Assembly (NCBI GenBank): GCA_011947345.1
Contig: JAAVTG010000200.1
Coordinates: 1-64,000 of the forward strand
DNA length: 64,000 nt
Origin: Phytophthora quininea
Taxonomy: Eukaryota > Oomycota > Peronosporomycetes > Peronosporales > Peronosporaceae
Direction of reading: 5' to 3'
Positions 42,960-54,954 of the stretch are shown one piece after another (position 1 is the stretch's first letter; each line of letters begins with the position of its first letter). The notes under the pieces were generated by a model that was not told the DNA's origin, did not search any database, and saw only the letters and a program-made list of their open reading frames with translations. The translations under genes and the position numbers were made by a program.

Positions 42960-45900
42960 GAACGAGAACTCCTAGGTAGCCACGTGAGGACTTGCTCTGA
43001 TCCGAACATGATTAGTCGTCGTTTTGATGTCGACAAAGAGGATCATGGTTCCAGCATATTGACTGTACTGACAAGGCGGTCGGCAAAAATGATCCAAGCA
43101 ACGCTTGAAGAAGAGTTATTCCGGCATGAGATCAAGTTATCGGTCGACCACAGGCAGTATGGATTCAGAAGATCTCGGACTCCCGTCGTCTCTGGTTGTG
43201 AGATCGATAAGACAGCGTGCGCGTCACTGACACAAATTATCATGCCTCGAAATATGAGTTTAGAGGAAGCCACACGATTTTTACGCGGAGAAGATATGAA
43301 TGACTCCAGGCCAAACAAAGCTCTAGACCCAGAGCGACTACGTTTCGTGCTACATGGGTATCCGCACCTCGACCACTTACTCGACATTGCTACCCACGGT
43401 ATTATTGCAAAATGGCGCGTAGGACCTGTTCCAAAACGACCACCGCCCAAGAATCACGGATCATGCAAGAAATATCTGCGGGCTGTCACCAGAAGCACTC
43501 GCGCAGGTCAAGACTCTGGTCAGTACATGGTTGTTGACGCGTCCCTTCTTGATCGGTGGCCTGAAGTTGTGTGCAGCCCACTTGGAGCGGTTGAAAGAAG
43601 GACGCCGACCCAGTCGACGAGGTCCGCCTCGTTCACGATTTATCGTACCCAAAAGGTGACTCCGTGAATTCGGCATTTATCGTGGAGTCGGTGCCTAAAC
43701 TGCGTTACCAATCAGTGGTAATGATTGCTCGCCGCATCGAACATCTTGCGCTCCAGGGCCACGTCGGTCGGATACGATTGCTGAAAGGCGACGTGAAAAC
43801 CGCTTTTCGACATCTGAGCACCTGTGCAAGCCAAGTTTTTCGCATGGCTGCTCTCGTCCCCGAACTTGGCGTGCTGATTATTGATATGGCGGCACCTTTC
43901 GGTTGGTCTGGATCACCGCCTTGTTATGCGCTTTTCGGTCGTGCGATTTCGTGGCTTGTTGGTACCAATTCACCAGCATCAGTATCAAACTCTGCTGACG
44001 CTGATCCTTTCTTCCCATATGAATGGGTAGGTGACCATGTTTTAATAGATCCAGATGTCGATGATAGATTGGCCCTGGCTGAAGCCACACTGCGGCACGC
44101 CATGCTGGCAGTGCTCGGACCTCGGTCCGTCAACGAAGGAAAATTTTCGGAGTGGAGCACCGAACTAGTCGTATTGGGGTTACGATGGAATACAATACGT
44201 CGTACGGTGTCCATTCCAAGAGAGAAAATTGAAAAAGCGTGCGGAAGGGTCAGGGAAATGCTGAGCAAAGCGACATCCTCGAAGACAGCGTTCTACAAAG
44301 TTCTCGGATCGCTGCGCCACATCGCGATTTGTCTGCCCACTTCGAAGCCCTTCTACCAGCGTCTCCAATCCCAGTGTACTGCAGCGCCTCGATTTGGCAG
44401 AATTTTAGTTTCACAAGGTTCACGGGCTGATTTGCGGTGGTTCGAGCAGATTCTGAAGCACGGTTGCCTCGCCGAATTACCGCTGTCAATGTTCGGTCAG
44501 ATGCCTGAACCGAACGTTGAACTATACATGGACGCATCAAACCAAGGTCTGGCAGTACTAGATCCTTCCTGCGACGAATTTCTCCAGGTCCCATTCGACA
44601 ACGAAGAGCTACTGATGATCAACGGGCGTAACATATCTTTGGGTGAGTTTTCCATCAACGTGAGAGAGCACCTGTGCATCGCTCTAGCGGTGTGGGCATG
44701 GGGGACCAAATGGAATCAACAAGCTGCTGGTCGACTCGTTCACATAAAATGCTGGAGTGATAACGCGACAGCAGTGGCATGGGCAAACAAGTTACACTCG
44801 GGAAACCTATACAGCCAGGAGATCAACCGCTGCATCGGTCTAGCGGAAGCGTACTTCAATTTGCGCGTGACGACCGGTCACATTGCTGGTTCAAGCAACT
44901 GGATGGCTGACGCTGCTTCACGAGCTTGGACCGAGCCCCATGCTTCACGATGGACTAATTTTTCTTCGTGCTGGACACAGATTCAAGTGCCGGTGACCTG
45001 CAGGAAACTTTACATCAGCTTCTCGAGTCACTTCAGTCCCGAGCGCTGGCCCCGACATCAGCAACACGATATAAAACCACGTGGACACAGTGGGCGAATT
45101 GGTGCGACCGACTCCAGTTATCGACATGGCTTCCCGAAGATCAGCGAAAACACTCCTATCAGCTTGCCCTTTTCGCCACCTATTGCTGGCGATATGGATG
45201 GGGACGAGCAACTACTGGTAACACTGCCTCCACCGTGTTGTCAAAAATTAGCCACATCTCGTGGCATCATAGGCGAGTGCTTGGCTACGGCGTCGGCCTC
45301 ATGCCCGGCCACCAACTTGCTGTCACCGGGATGCGGCGGTCAGACCCACCAAGTAAACCCAAGGCCCCAGTCACTACCACAATCCTCAAATACCTGCACA
45401 AAACCCTCGACTTTGCGGACACCCAGCACCGAGTCATTTGGGGGCTTCGGTGCTGGGCTACTTCTATTTGCTCCGGCGATCGGAGTATTTAGCTATCGAC
45501 ACGAAAGTACATGCGTACGCAATTCAACGCTCGGACGTGTCCTTTTTCGACAGTGAAGGACGGAACGCTGATACTCTACAACGGGTGCACTCAGTCGTCG
45601 TCCAATTTCGCGCGAGCAAGAACGATCAGTTTGGCGAAGGAACGAGCCGCAAGTTGCAACGATCCGGACAATTATGGTGCTGTCCAGTCCTCGCAGCATG
45701 GTACTTAGTTCAACATCATAACTCGCTCGGCGTGGCACGAGGAACGCTACTCTGCAAGATCGACAAAACAACGAACCTGCAAGTGAAGGACGTGGTCAAG
45801 GCAATAAAATCAGCAGCGCAAAAGCAGGGCGTAACCCGGACGAATACGGGTCGCACTCGCTTCGGAGCGGCGGAGCGACAGCTTTGTTCAACGCGGGATT

Positions 45901-46033
45901 CGACAGTTTGGCGGTGAAGCTTTTCGGCAGGTGGAAGTCAGACGCCGTCGAGCGATACACTCGCATCGGCGACCGTCTAACATCGAGCATGGCACGAGAA
46001 ATGTTGGCTGAAACTACATTGCAGCAAGTCTAG
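42960..46033 (+). CDS. pol of DIRS element 2: RT (catalytic Asp lost), RNase H, tyrosine recombinase
   Basis: RT region: RPNKALDPERLRFVLHGYPH, CSPLGAVE, then after a break near 43600 LLKGDVKTAFRHL and IDMAAPFGWSGSPPCYALFG. The catalytic box reads EWVGDHVLID at ~44025-44050, where element 1 has EWVDDHVLVE, so the first Asp of xDD is Gly. RNase H: YMDASNQGLAVLD, NVREHLCIALAV, CWSDNATAVAWAN, MADAASRAW. Tyrosine recombinase from 44990: LLRRSEYLAIDT near 45490, then after a break near 45840 SHSLRSGGATALFNAGFDSL and FGRWKSDAVERYTR, with stop at 46033. The recombinase catalytic residues are present, but with this RT the element is probably not autonomous. Confidence 0.82.
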
Positions 46034-46171
46034 GGGTACCTCCTCGCCACTCCCTGGCAGCTGAGGCGCTGCAATGAATTTTCTGTTTTGTGCCATCAAT
46101 GGCACGCCCCGAGATGAAGCTACGAAGATTGAAAAAGTGCATTCGCTTCCATTCCAGAATTCGCCAGCACA

Positions 46172-48535
46172 ATGCCGACAAAGGAGTTAGTCAACGCCGA
46201 GATTTTCTGCGCCATTGTCGGCCAACTGAGGATTTTCTCGATGGACGTCAACGACGAGCAAACGGTGGAGGACTTGAAGATGTCGATCAAGGGCCAGATT
46301 TCGGAGTTGATCAGATGCGCTTCCAATGACTTGGAGCTCTACCTGACGAAGAAGGACAAGGACGACCCGACGTGGCTGCTGACGGAGAACGACGTGAAGA
46401 ACGGAAAGACTGGTATCGATGGCTTCATGCTACTGAATGCAGGGGCTAAACTCTCGGATGTGGGGCTGTCCGCGAAGAAAGTAGCTAGAACAATTGCGGA
46501 GAGACAGAAAGCCGTTCATGGGGAGGGTGCTGTGCACGTACTTGTAGAGGATTCGTGGGCAAGGCTATTTCGTACTCTAGAATGGAAGGAGCCAAGGCGT
46601 CTTTGTTGGAGTTCTGGGTGCAATTGGCCATACCAAGGAGCGTCGGAACTTGCAGAAACTCTTTAGTGGCCGCTTGTCGATCATTACAATGCCTGGCAAC
46701 AAGGCTCCTGCGACAAGCAGACTCACGGACTTAATTTGGTCTTGAGTGGGTCCGAAACGGGCAAGTCGCGCATGCTTGATGAGATGAAGAGCCTGCTGTG
46801 TGGAGCTGCCGTGAGATCCGAAGACCAAACGCTAATCGAGAGAATCAAGAGCGCATACGTGTTTCGTGTGACGTTCGAGAACGATACTCCCCAACTGGCA
46901 CATTGCTAGACAGAGATATCCCAGAGTTTGACATCAGCTACCGAATGCTTTACCAGCTCTCGGACAATCAATTGCCGTGGGGAGAGTTTACGGACAGATT
47001 GAGAAACAGTTCTCCGAAACGTCTCCGCATTGAAGCGGTGATTGAAATCCTGCAGAAGCTCGAGAAAATTAACGACTTGAAGAAGATGACGGTGATTTTG
47101 TGTGTGGATGGTCTTCAGCGACATTCGGTCGATGGCGCCAAAAGCAGTGACTTTTATCGCGTAATGAGTTCGATCTGCAACTTCCTGAATTCATCGAGAG
47201 CATTTGCTGTTTGTGTTTGTTCGTCAACAGTTCAAATGCCTGTCGAAGAAGTTCTTGGGATCCTTTCTCAGATGCGTGTATCTGGTTCCACCCCTCTTGC
47301 AGGGTAACGAAGTTGTAGCAACTAGAACACCGTTCGAGAAGCAGTTGGTGGGAGATATGGGAGGTCATGGTCGAGCACTAGAGGCATTGGAAACGGTGTT
47401 GCAAAGCCAAATGGAGCCTTTGGAGGCTATTGATCCAGTCGACACTGTTGACCAGGTATACCAAGCGCTACAGCTCCAGTATGCCGACCTATTTGCTGCT
47501 TTGTCTGATCCAGACACCTGCCAAGAAGTGTTAAGCATAATCCTCTCGCAGCGTCGTTATGGATTGGCAGAACGCATTGGCGGCACCAATTTGTCAGCGG
47601 TCAGACTTGAAAGCTTGGGTTTGTTCCGATGGACTCGTAAAAGCTGCTTGGAATGCCCCTTCATTCTTCTTGTGATGTTAATGCGGAGACTCCCCGACCT
47701 AGACACTTTCGACAAGCAGCTCACACGTTCGGTTTGGGAATGGCAGCGATTTGATCATTTCGTGGGGTTCTACCGTCGAATGAAATCCATTGCCTTCCAC
47801 AATATGCCCGTCAGCCTATCCACATTTCACTATGGTGCTCGTTTCAGTACCATGCATAACGATGAAATCACAGAGCGGGAGTCACGGCACCTAGTGGAAG
47901 CAAAACACCATTACGATACCAACGCCATCTTGGGTGATTCCGTGTGCACCACAAATCGTGGCGATGTGAAGGTTTCAGATATGGACAAAGTCATCATCAA
48001 CGGCGGCACAAGTGCTTCAGCTGGCGACGTATTTACAAGAGTTCAATTGGAGACTGGATCTGGTCAAGTCCAGTGCAACGAAGTGACTCAATGCAAGTTA
48101 CTGCAAACACAAGAGACGTTGAACGAAGTCGAGTACGCCGAAGAGCGAGCCAACGCTGTGAATGGGTCGGATGTGTTCTTACTCATTACACCAGGCCAAG
48201 TCAGCGAATTTGATCTTCCTCCACGATGCGGAATCGTTTCCATCGACGAGTTTCCCAACATTTTGGACCTTTCGCTAGCCGTGCGTACCGGAGTTTTATG
48301 GAGTTTTATGGAGCCGCCCAATATCAGCACAGTACCATACGAGGAGCTTCGTTGGGTCGAAGGCTTGGGTGATGCAACAGCCCGTAAAATTGTGGACGAG
48401 AGGAAGAAGCGCCCGTTTTCAGATGTTGAAGACGCAGCGAGTCGATTGTTCGCAAACAAGAAAAGCAAGGCCGCGGATATTATTCGCTGTATGCACTGCG
48501 CGACAGTGGCAGCCGATACGCAATGCGAGTAAATG
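46172..48535 (+). CDS. CRN gene 2: header, P-loop NTPase, REase-like nuclease, helix-hairpin-helix (frameshifted)
   Basis: Header (46172-46545): FCAIVGQLRIFSMDVND, LELYLTKK (LxLFLAK variant), PTWLLTENDV and AVHVLVEDS (HVLV end). After frame changes around 46640-46900 comes an NTPase with Walker A GSETGKSR near 46750 and Walker B-like VILCVDGLQ near 47095, a form typical of CRN NTPases. The long ORF 47204-48535 then carries a region resembling a restriction-endonuclease-fold nuclease (GDVFTRVQL, VQCNEVTQCK as an E-x-Q-x-K core, SDVFLLITPG). It ends in a helix-hairpin-helix segment (WVEGLGDATARKIVDERKK) that may bind DNA. Predicted intracellular effector acting on host nuclear DNA. Several frameshifts leave its activity in doubt. 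Confidence 0.75.
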
Positions 48536-48682
48536 CGCACCCAGCCACTTGGTTCCAGATGCAACGAAGTCTTGGTAGTTGGTTCCAGGACTATTCAACA
48601 ATTTGCTATTGGTGCGCATGACGTTCAGATTATTATTCTCTTATATTTGTGGGTCGTGACTGAAGGCTGCTGTAGGGCATTC

Positions 48683-50990
48683 TCACTCCACGCTCGAAAA
48701 TTTGTTATTTCCCTGAGTCTGACGATTGCTGCCATTGTTGGAGACTTTGGCGATTCTAGAGCCGAATTGAATTGCTCGTTTGGCGAGACCCGCACAGCTT
48801 CGTAGCCCAAGTGTTTTCGCCACCACACGTAATGCTCGTTTGTCACCGACTCCACGGGGAAGATCAGCATCGCAGAGACTGGCGACAGGGAACGTGGCGA
48901 TAGTTGACACGACGTGTTCATCTAGGTACGGGAAGCGAGCCTCTCGTCCATGAGCTGCAATGCAGCGATCGTCACGACCGAGGTTTCGTTTCCAGATTCG
49001 ACCGAGATCCTTGTGCAGCTCAGCTCTTAGCGCCACTTCACCACCGTTGATGAGTGCAGTGCGGTGTCGTCCATACCCAGCTAGCTGTTCGTCAGCACCA
49101 ATGCCTACAAGCACGACTCGAGCTGAAGTCTGGTACATTTCCTCTTCTGAGTTCTGTTTCCTTGTCGGTTCTTCTGCTGTGGTTGTTGCTGTCTTGTCTT
49201 GTTCGATTTTTGATCGATGAACTCGACAACACAGGAATGGAGACTCGCTCTTATCCTGCTGCTTCTTCGACAATAGATCCAATAAATCATCCAAGTGCGC
49301 TTCAGACTGAACCCCCATGTCTATCAACTTGGCTTGGTAACCTTGTAGCTCACGGACATCCACGACCTCAGCTCCAGAGTTATCAGCGAAAGACATTAAT
49401 TTGTCAACTGCCCGCTGCATTTTGAAGCAGCAGCTCTTGCATACTCAAGCACGCAGCCAGGCTTCCATTTACGACCACAACGATGTACAGGACACAAGAT
49501 CGTGTCTTCATTCGACACTTGATCTGCAAACAGGTTAATCGAGGCAATTTCCGTTTCTAATGTCCGTAGATCTCCTCGTTGTGGCTTGAGGAATGCATTC
49601 AGCTCTTCCAGCGTCGAGTTTTCTGCTTCAGCATATACTTTCGGTTCTCCGCGACCATGTGACAAGAACCAAAAGGCTGCTCCGATGTTAAAGTCCATGT
49701 GGGTATCGCACGGAGCCATCAGCGCTTGGACTTCGTTTTGTTTACTGGCAAGCTCTTCCCGACGAACATTGATACGAACTAGTCTCCACCGGCGCTTTGG
49801 ATAGAGCGCACAGAGTTCCGAATGTGCCAGCTCAGCAGCACGGCGATCGGGCGAAGCGAAGTTTGAGTTCTCATCAAAACAGACAGTCAACAAATCCACA
49901 GATTCATCTACAGGGACGTGAAAGTGCGTGAGGGCTGCAAGAACTGCAGAGTCCAAGCCTCCAGAAAAGAGGACAGCAACTCGAGCTGTTGACGCGGGTC
50001 GAGAAGGAATAGACCGCACCCGCACTCCAACAGCATTACTGAGCGCCACTAAAAGCTCCCTCGCAGAAGATATTAACTCGGTCGGGTCTTCAATACAATC
50101 CGGAACGAAAGGAAGCTCACAGACGAATCGATCCGTCGAAATGGTTGATAAAGAGGAAGGAATTAATTCCCCTAATATCTTGTACGGATGGAACTCCAAG
50201 CGATATGATGGTCGAGCTTGCAGATCCAGTACGAACACTCCCGACGCTGGCAGTTCCTGATAGTTCAGTTCGTCATCGCCACCTTTTACCCCCACGGACA
50301 TCAACACGAACTGCTTTAAATCACTCTGAGCAAACTCCACTATATCCTCCTCAGCTTTAGCGACCAAATCTCCATCATCGCCATCACACTTGTACACCAA
50401 ACTGCGACGGCCAAATCTATCGTGAGCAAAGTACAATCTGTTGCTCTTGGCATGCAGCCACGACACCGCAAACGGTCCTCTCACTCGACGCAGGATCTCC
50501 ACCACCGGATCTTCTTCCTTGAGCTGCTCTTCTGTCATCTTCTCCAATATTTCCCCTGCTGCTTGTAATTTCTCTGATAAATAAATTGTATCGCTGCCAT
50601 GTAGTAAAACCTCCTCGTCCTGCTCTTCGTCGCTTGTGGTATCGACTGCCATCCCGAAAACTTCTCCATTCCAACTTAAAATATTGTAGGACGAATCCAC
50701 TACCGGTTGAGGTACCAATCCGTCACCGCGGAGATGTAACACTGCACTGCACATGGAGATGGCCCAAGCATCATTGTCGGCCTCTCCGATCGTTCGATCC
50801 AGTCGTTGAAAGTGATCAGGACCACGTTGGCACAGTCTCCGTTGGAGTTGGTCGTGGAATTTGGTATCTGCAATTGGTAGAGGATATTGTCAGGACTGTA
50901 TAATACTTAGAGAAGATGCATAAGTTGCGGAATACCGTCGTGAAGGCGGCGAGAAGCTAGAGGTGCTACGATCAAAGCAATGCCGCACAT
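48683..50990 (-). CDS. ASNSD1: asparagine synthetase domain-containing protein (ASNSD1-like), two exons
   Basis: Exon 1 (50990-50936) starts MCGIALIVAP with Cys2 of a class-II glutamine amidotransferase. A 68-nt intron (50935-50868, GT..AG, branch-like ctgac) leads to exon 2 with LCQRGPDHF, VLHLRGDG and WNGEVFG. An ATP-pyrophosphatase domain follows with SGGLDS (PP-loop) and, later, GIGADEQLAGYGRHR and NLGRDDRCIAAHGREARFPY. This order matches ASNSD1 rather than true asparagine synthetase. Between the two halves of the synthetase domain is an insert of ~120 aa with Cys/His pairs (CPVHRCGRKWKPGC, CCRVH). The frame is lost near 49415 in an A4 run; one extra A restores it. Probably a functional single-copy gene; its reaction is not established for the family. 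Confidence 0.85.
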
Positions 50991-51119
50991 GACGGCAAGA
51001 AATGCGTGGTGCAAGATGAATTTGAAAAATCGATAAGGTGAATACTTTTGTGTAGTACGGTATAAGTTTGTCTGTTAGATTTAATATCCAAAATCACTTG
51101 GTGTTTGTATTGAGCAAGT

Positions 51120-52504
51120 TGAAGTTGGTAATTGCTATGGATCGAGAGTTCCTTCAGCCAGTTCGCAATGTGGTTTTTGGGATGCTGCAAGATGTTTCCT
51201 CAGAATCCTCGTGAATTGACTGGGGAATCCGTTTGTCGAATGTTTTGAGGTAGTGCGCATGCACGCACATACAGCAGCATCTCGAATGAATTGTCTCCAT
51301 CCTGTGTATTCCAAACGGAAAGTAAGTAGGTGTAATGCTTCAAATGGAGATTGTAGTCTGGGAATCGAGGCCTCAACCAGCTTAGAATTCGTAAGTGGTG
51401 GCACCTCACAGCTTTGTCAATCGCGTTTCTGTGTAGGTCGGAAACTCGGCAACTGGGACAGTTTTCATTGAGCCACTTGACCACGTCCAGGTGGCCACCT
51501 TCAACAGCATCGTGTATCGCAATAGCCCTAACATCGTCAAAGCCTTTGTTGCACAACCATTTCACCACGCCCAAATGACCACCCTTCGCAGCACGGTAAA
51601 CAGCAGACTTTGAACACCAGTCGGGGTGAGTAGCGTGCAGCCATTTCACCACATCCAAATGTCTGTTCCTCGCTGCTATATCGAAAGCTCCATCCTCACG
51701 TTGCAATTCATAATGCGGGTCGATCCAATTAAGAACATCCAAATTGCCATCTCGAGCAACCCAGAAATATACCAATTGAAACTGAGACCAAGGGTTCCCA
51801 TCGCTACCCAGTTTCCGACTATGTTTCTTCAATTCGTTGAAAAAGCGAAACACATCGAGGCTTCTGTGCTCAACAGCGTCAGCTATCGGATACACCGCGT
51901 TGAATTCGTGCTTGGTGAACGAAAAATGGCCGAGCAATCATTGTACGACTTCACGTGGTTCTGGACGATTGCCTTTGTCATCGCTTCTTCAAACCCACTG
52001 GTGATTCCTCGATCGTAAGGAAATTGCAGCACGTCGACATGACCATAAGATTAGGCACTTCGTGCTCGACCAAATAATCAAACAACCACCGAAGTATTGG
52101 AAGATTTCCAAACTCACACGCGGCCGACATTGCTTGATGGAAAGCTTCGATCCAGTGGCAATGATCCTGTGGAAGCGGAGAATGGAGCGCAACAATTTTT
52201 TTTTGGGATGAGGTCCAGTCTGCCACCTTTCGCCAGATCACTGACAGTCGGGGCTGCAAATTCGTCATCGTATTGGAGGCGGCCGCAATTCAGCATGTAC
52301 TCGATCGCCTCGGGGCTTGGACTGCCAGCAGTATAATCCAAAAATGCTCTTATCAGCAGGCAGCAAGCGTTCAGCCAGTTCAATGCTGGAAATTAGCATG
52401 ATGTTCTTGCCGATCGCTCTAAGCCAGGTCTCTTCGTATCGATAGCGTAAGTGCCCAACCAGCCACCGAAGGGCCTTGCCATGACCCAAGCTTACAAGCT
52501 TCAC
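51120..52504 (-). pseudogene. ankyrin-repeat protein, copy 2 (frameshifted)
   Basis: Minus-strand ORFs chain into one gene. ALRWLVGHLRYRYEETWLR and IELAERLLPADKSI (52504-52265) lead to CGRLQYDDEFAAPTVSDLAK (52383-52114), then a long open part (51937-51200) with repeats of the type AARNRHLDVVKWLHATHPDW, AAKGGHLGVVKWLCNKG and AVEGGHLDVVKWLNENC. The A-x-x-G-H-L-D-V-V-K-W-L pattern is the usual oomycete ankyrin-like repeat of ~26-33 aa. Breaks near 52370, 52200, 51950 and 51210. Paralogue of 56498-58144. Role unknown; such proteins are protein-protein scaffolds. Confidence 0.75.
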
Positions 52505-52639
52505 TAAGTGAGAGGTTTGGCGATGGTCCGATAAATGTTCTCGTAGTTGAGGGATACCCTCTCAGAGCGAGACTCACACACGTGAACACAGTTGGTAGGA
52601 AGGATAATACGACCATGGCAGTCCGGCAGTAAATATCAG

Positions 52640-52830
52640 GGTGCGTACTGCAGTGCCAAATTCCAGCGGAATGGGGCCAATTCCGGCGGAATTTTCTTTC
52701 CAGCGGAACGGCCGATCCGCTGGCGCGTACTGCATATAATTCGAGCGGAAAAATGGCCATATTCCAGCGGATTCAATCCTCCCGAATTCCGGCAGATAGC
52801 GGATTGATCCAGCGGATTGAGCGCGAGCTG
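52640..52830. repeat. imperfect ~82-bp tandem duplication rich in CCAGCGGA/AATTCC motifs
   Basis: The block gcgtactgca...aattc(c/g)agcgga...atgg..cca..attcc(g/a)gcgga occurs at ~52643 and again at ~52725. Inside and beside it the octamer-like CCAGCGGA, or its complement TCCGCTGG, recurs at least five times and AATTCC/GGAATT several more. It lies just left of the Harbinger remnant and could be its subterminal repeat region. Confidence 0.5.
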
Positions 52831-52884
52831 CCTTTTTGAACACATATTTTCCAACCCGAACTTTTGTTTCATGAACGAATGCTA

Positions 52885-53760
52885 TTAGACAACAATTTCG
52901 CTGTCTCTACCAGCTACGAATACGAGGTAGCTTCGCCACATATCGGGTGCTATCTTATGGCGGGCCTGTTTCATTGATGCGTCGTCCATCTCGTCAGATC
53001 CAGTAGCTCTTTGTGCGGCCTCCGTGTTGTCTTCTTTCCTCACACGGCTGTTCTGAAGCTCCTTGTCCGCAAATTCATCTTTATGGCAACGAATGAAATT
53101 GTGGATCGCAAACGTGGCTTGCACGAGGCCCACCTGCGCGCCCAGCTCGTAGTTGGGCATCGATTGGAGGATCGGGAATTCTTTTTGATGGAGCCGTAGG
53201 TCCTTTTGATGACGTTGCGTAACGATGAGTGCCGCAGATTAAAAGCTCTTCCTTTGTCTGTGGTTTTGACTTCCCTGGCCAAATTCCTTTAGGTGGTACC
53301 TGACGCCTCTGTATGGCGTCAACGTGTGCTTGGTTAAGGCATAACCAGCGTCTCCTAGGTAATATTTTCCTGTTGCAAACAGTGAACATTTAGTTAGTAT
53401 AGCATCTTTGAAATCAGTAGCAAAACACACCTTCCGGGATCACGAAGTCACGTCGAACTGCAGCTCGCCAAGAGGGCGATTGTACCTGCAAACTTTCGCG
53501 GTCTGACGTTGCGATTAAAGAGTTCAAGGACCAGCTAGCGAGCACGATTAAGGTGGCTGCACGTTTCCGGTTTAATCAACTGCTGGCCACCAACCTGAAC
53601 GCCGCAACGATGTACTGCGGCATAAACGACGAGTGTAGATTCTACTTTGTCCAGGAGTATTTGGCGGGCAACACGGATTTCCAGTAGAAAACGTTGTAGT
53701 TCAGCAAGGCAGGTTGTCTCCTCTACAACTGCATACACGTTTGCTTTTGATGCTCTCGGT
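52885..53760 (-). pseudogene. PIF/Harbinger-type DDE transposase remnant
   Basis: Minus-strand pieces in changing frames. KYYLGDAGYALTKHTLTPYRG carries the second catalytic Asp context of Harbinger (DDE_4) transposases. After shifts come NLRHSSLRNVIKRTYGSIKK (family pattern FN-x-x-H-S-x-x-R-x-x-V/I-E-R-x-F-G-x-L-K; here Lys replaces the catalytic Glu, or the base is misread), then MPNYELGAQVGLVQATFAIH and NFIRCH. The acidic/neutral tail ends at 52885. At least three frame breaks. The N-terminal part is hardly recognisable. No terminal repeats found by eye. Confidence 0.7.
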
Positions 53761-54159
53761 CTTGACTACATTTGACGGTTCAAACTGGCGGATCGGTGAG
53801 CAGTGAAATCGTGCACTGCAAACAAAACAGCGGAACGGACAATCCGTCGGATCATTGCAGCGGAATGGCAGTACGCAGCCTCAATCAATCTGTCAAAGGA
53901 CCAAGACAGATTGTTGTTGCTGACAATCTCAACCGCCGCCACTTGTTGAAGAGCTCGTGTCCCAAAAGTATCATTCCAGTACTGCCAAATTTTCCGCATC
54001 AACGTCCTGCTCCACGCCGTCAACTAATTCTAACATCACCCACCTTCACTGCAGAAGAAGCAAAGACGTCAGACGCAAGATGGTTGCAAAGATCAAATGC
54101 ACTTATACTCATACACACTCCATGCAGCTCATACGAAAGATAGAAACCACCCTTCACCC
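53761..54159. other. intergenic, no firm gene
   Basis: A minus-strand open frame (54023-53766) might be the N-terminal side of the Harbinger remnant, but I cannot support it by motif. Confidence 0.4.
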
Positions 54160-54954
54160 TTACGCCACCGACTGCGGCTGCAGTTCAATGGCTCTTCCTC
54201 CTCGCATGGCCTCCTTCTCCAGCTGCAAATCCAGGTCGAGTTTCCGGTTCTGATCGGCGCTTCGTTTGCGCTTGAGCAGCGTCCAGCGTCCGCCCGCTCT
54301 CATGGAGCGTGGTCGTCTAGCAGGCAGCGTCACGCGGACTTCTTCCGGCAGTGGGGCCGAGCTCGGTCGTCTCGCTGCGTAAGCCGCAGGGCGTCGAGGT
54401 GCGTTGGCAGCAAGGCTCGCGATGGCCTCTGCAGGGTCTCGTGGTCCCGACTCAGCAGCAGTATTGAGCACCAGTGTATCGCAGACCACACAGACCTTCT
54501 GGGGCTTCTCCATGCCGAACTCAGGCACCGAGCGCCGCGTCTGGCTCAGACACTTGAGGCAGCAGCTCTGGCGGCACTGGCGGCAGTGGTGGCGTCGCTT
54601 GTGCAGCGCCGACTGGAACAGCGAGCCGCACACGAAGCAGCTGCTGCTCTTGGCGAAGGGCGGGACATCCAGCGCGGCCTGGCGCTGCGCCTGGAGACGC
54701 GCCCGTCTCAGCCTGCGCTTCTTGTCCTTGTCGGCCTTCTTGGCCAGCTTCTTGCGGCTCTTGGTGGCGCGCTGGGCCAGCTGCACGGTGCGCTTGTGCG
54801 CCTTGTCGGCTTGTTTCTGCGCCTGGCGGCGCTGCTTGTCCTGCTGTTTCTTGGCCTTCTTGGCGGCGTTTTGCTGCTGCTTGACGGCCTTCTCCAGGGC
54901 CTTGAGGCGCGTGGCTTGCTCCTTGTCGGCGGCGGTTCTGCGGGTGAAGAACAT
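54160..54954 (-). CDS. FYVE zinc-finger protein with Lys/Gln-rich coiled coil
   Basis: Start ATG 54954 (MFFTRRTAADKEQATRLKAL); an upstream in-frame ATG at 55116 would add 54 residues that look like untranslated leader. Residues ~10-95 form a very basic Lys/Gln/Ala-rich helix, probably coiled coil. A FYVE domain follows: CFVCGSLF, the signature RRHHCRQC, CCLKCL and CVVCD, with all eight Zn ligands present. Its core R(K/R)HHCR motif implies phosphatidylinositol-3-phosphate binding on endosomes. The C-terminus is Arg/Pro/Ala-rich. Unlike the START-linked family at 2-10 kb it has a complete canonical finger and no START region, so it is a different FYVE type. Single intact ORF with high-GC codon use. 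Confidence 0.8.
   Translation of the reverse strand: MFFTRRTAADKEQATRLKALEKAVKQQQNAAKKAKKQQDKQRRQAQKQADKAHKRTVQLAQRATKSRKKLAKKADKDKKRRLRRARLQAQRQAALDVPPFAKSSSCFVCGSLFQSALHKRRHHCRQCRQSCCLKCLSQTRRSVPEFGMEKPQKVCVVCDTLVLNTAAESGPRDPAEAIASLAANAPRRPAAYAARRPSSAPLPEEVRVTLPARRPRSMRAGGRWTLLKRKRSADQNRKLDLDLQLEKEAMRGGRAIELQPQSVA

Larger units (their letters stand above)
40450..46040 (+). mobile_element. DIRS-type tyrosine-recombinase retrotransposon 2
   Basis: Same gene order as DIRS element 1 (gag-like, RT, RNase H, tyrosine recombinase) and clearly homologous proteins, but well diverged from it, so not a recent duplicate. The left boundary is uncertain: coding begins at 40587, and the ankyrin fragment ends upstream at 40341. 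The right boundary is just past the recombinase stop at 46033. No LTRs or target duplication seen. Confidence 0.82.
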
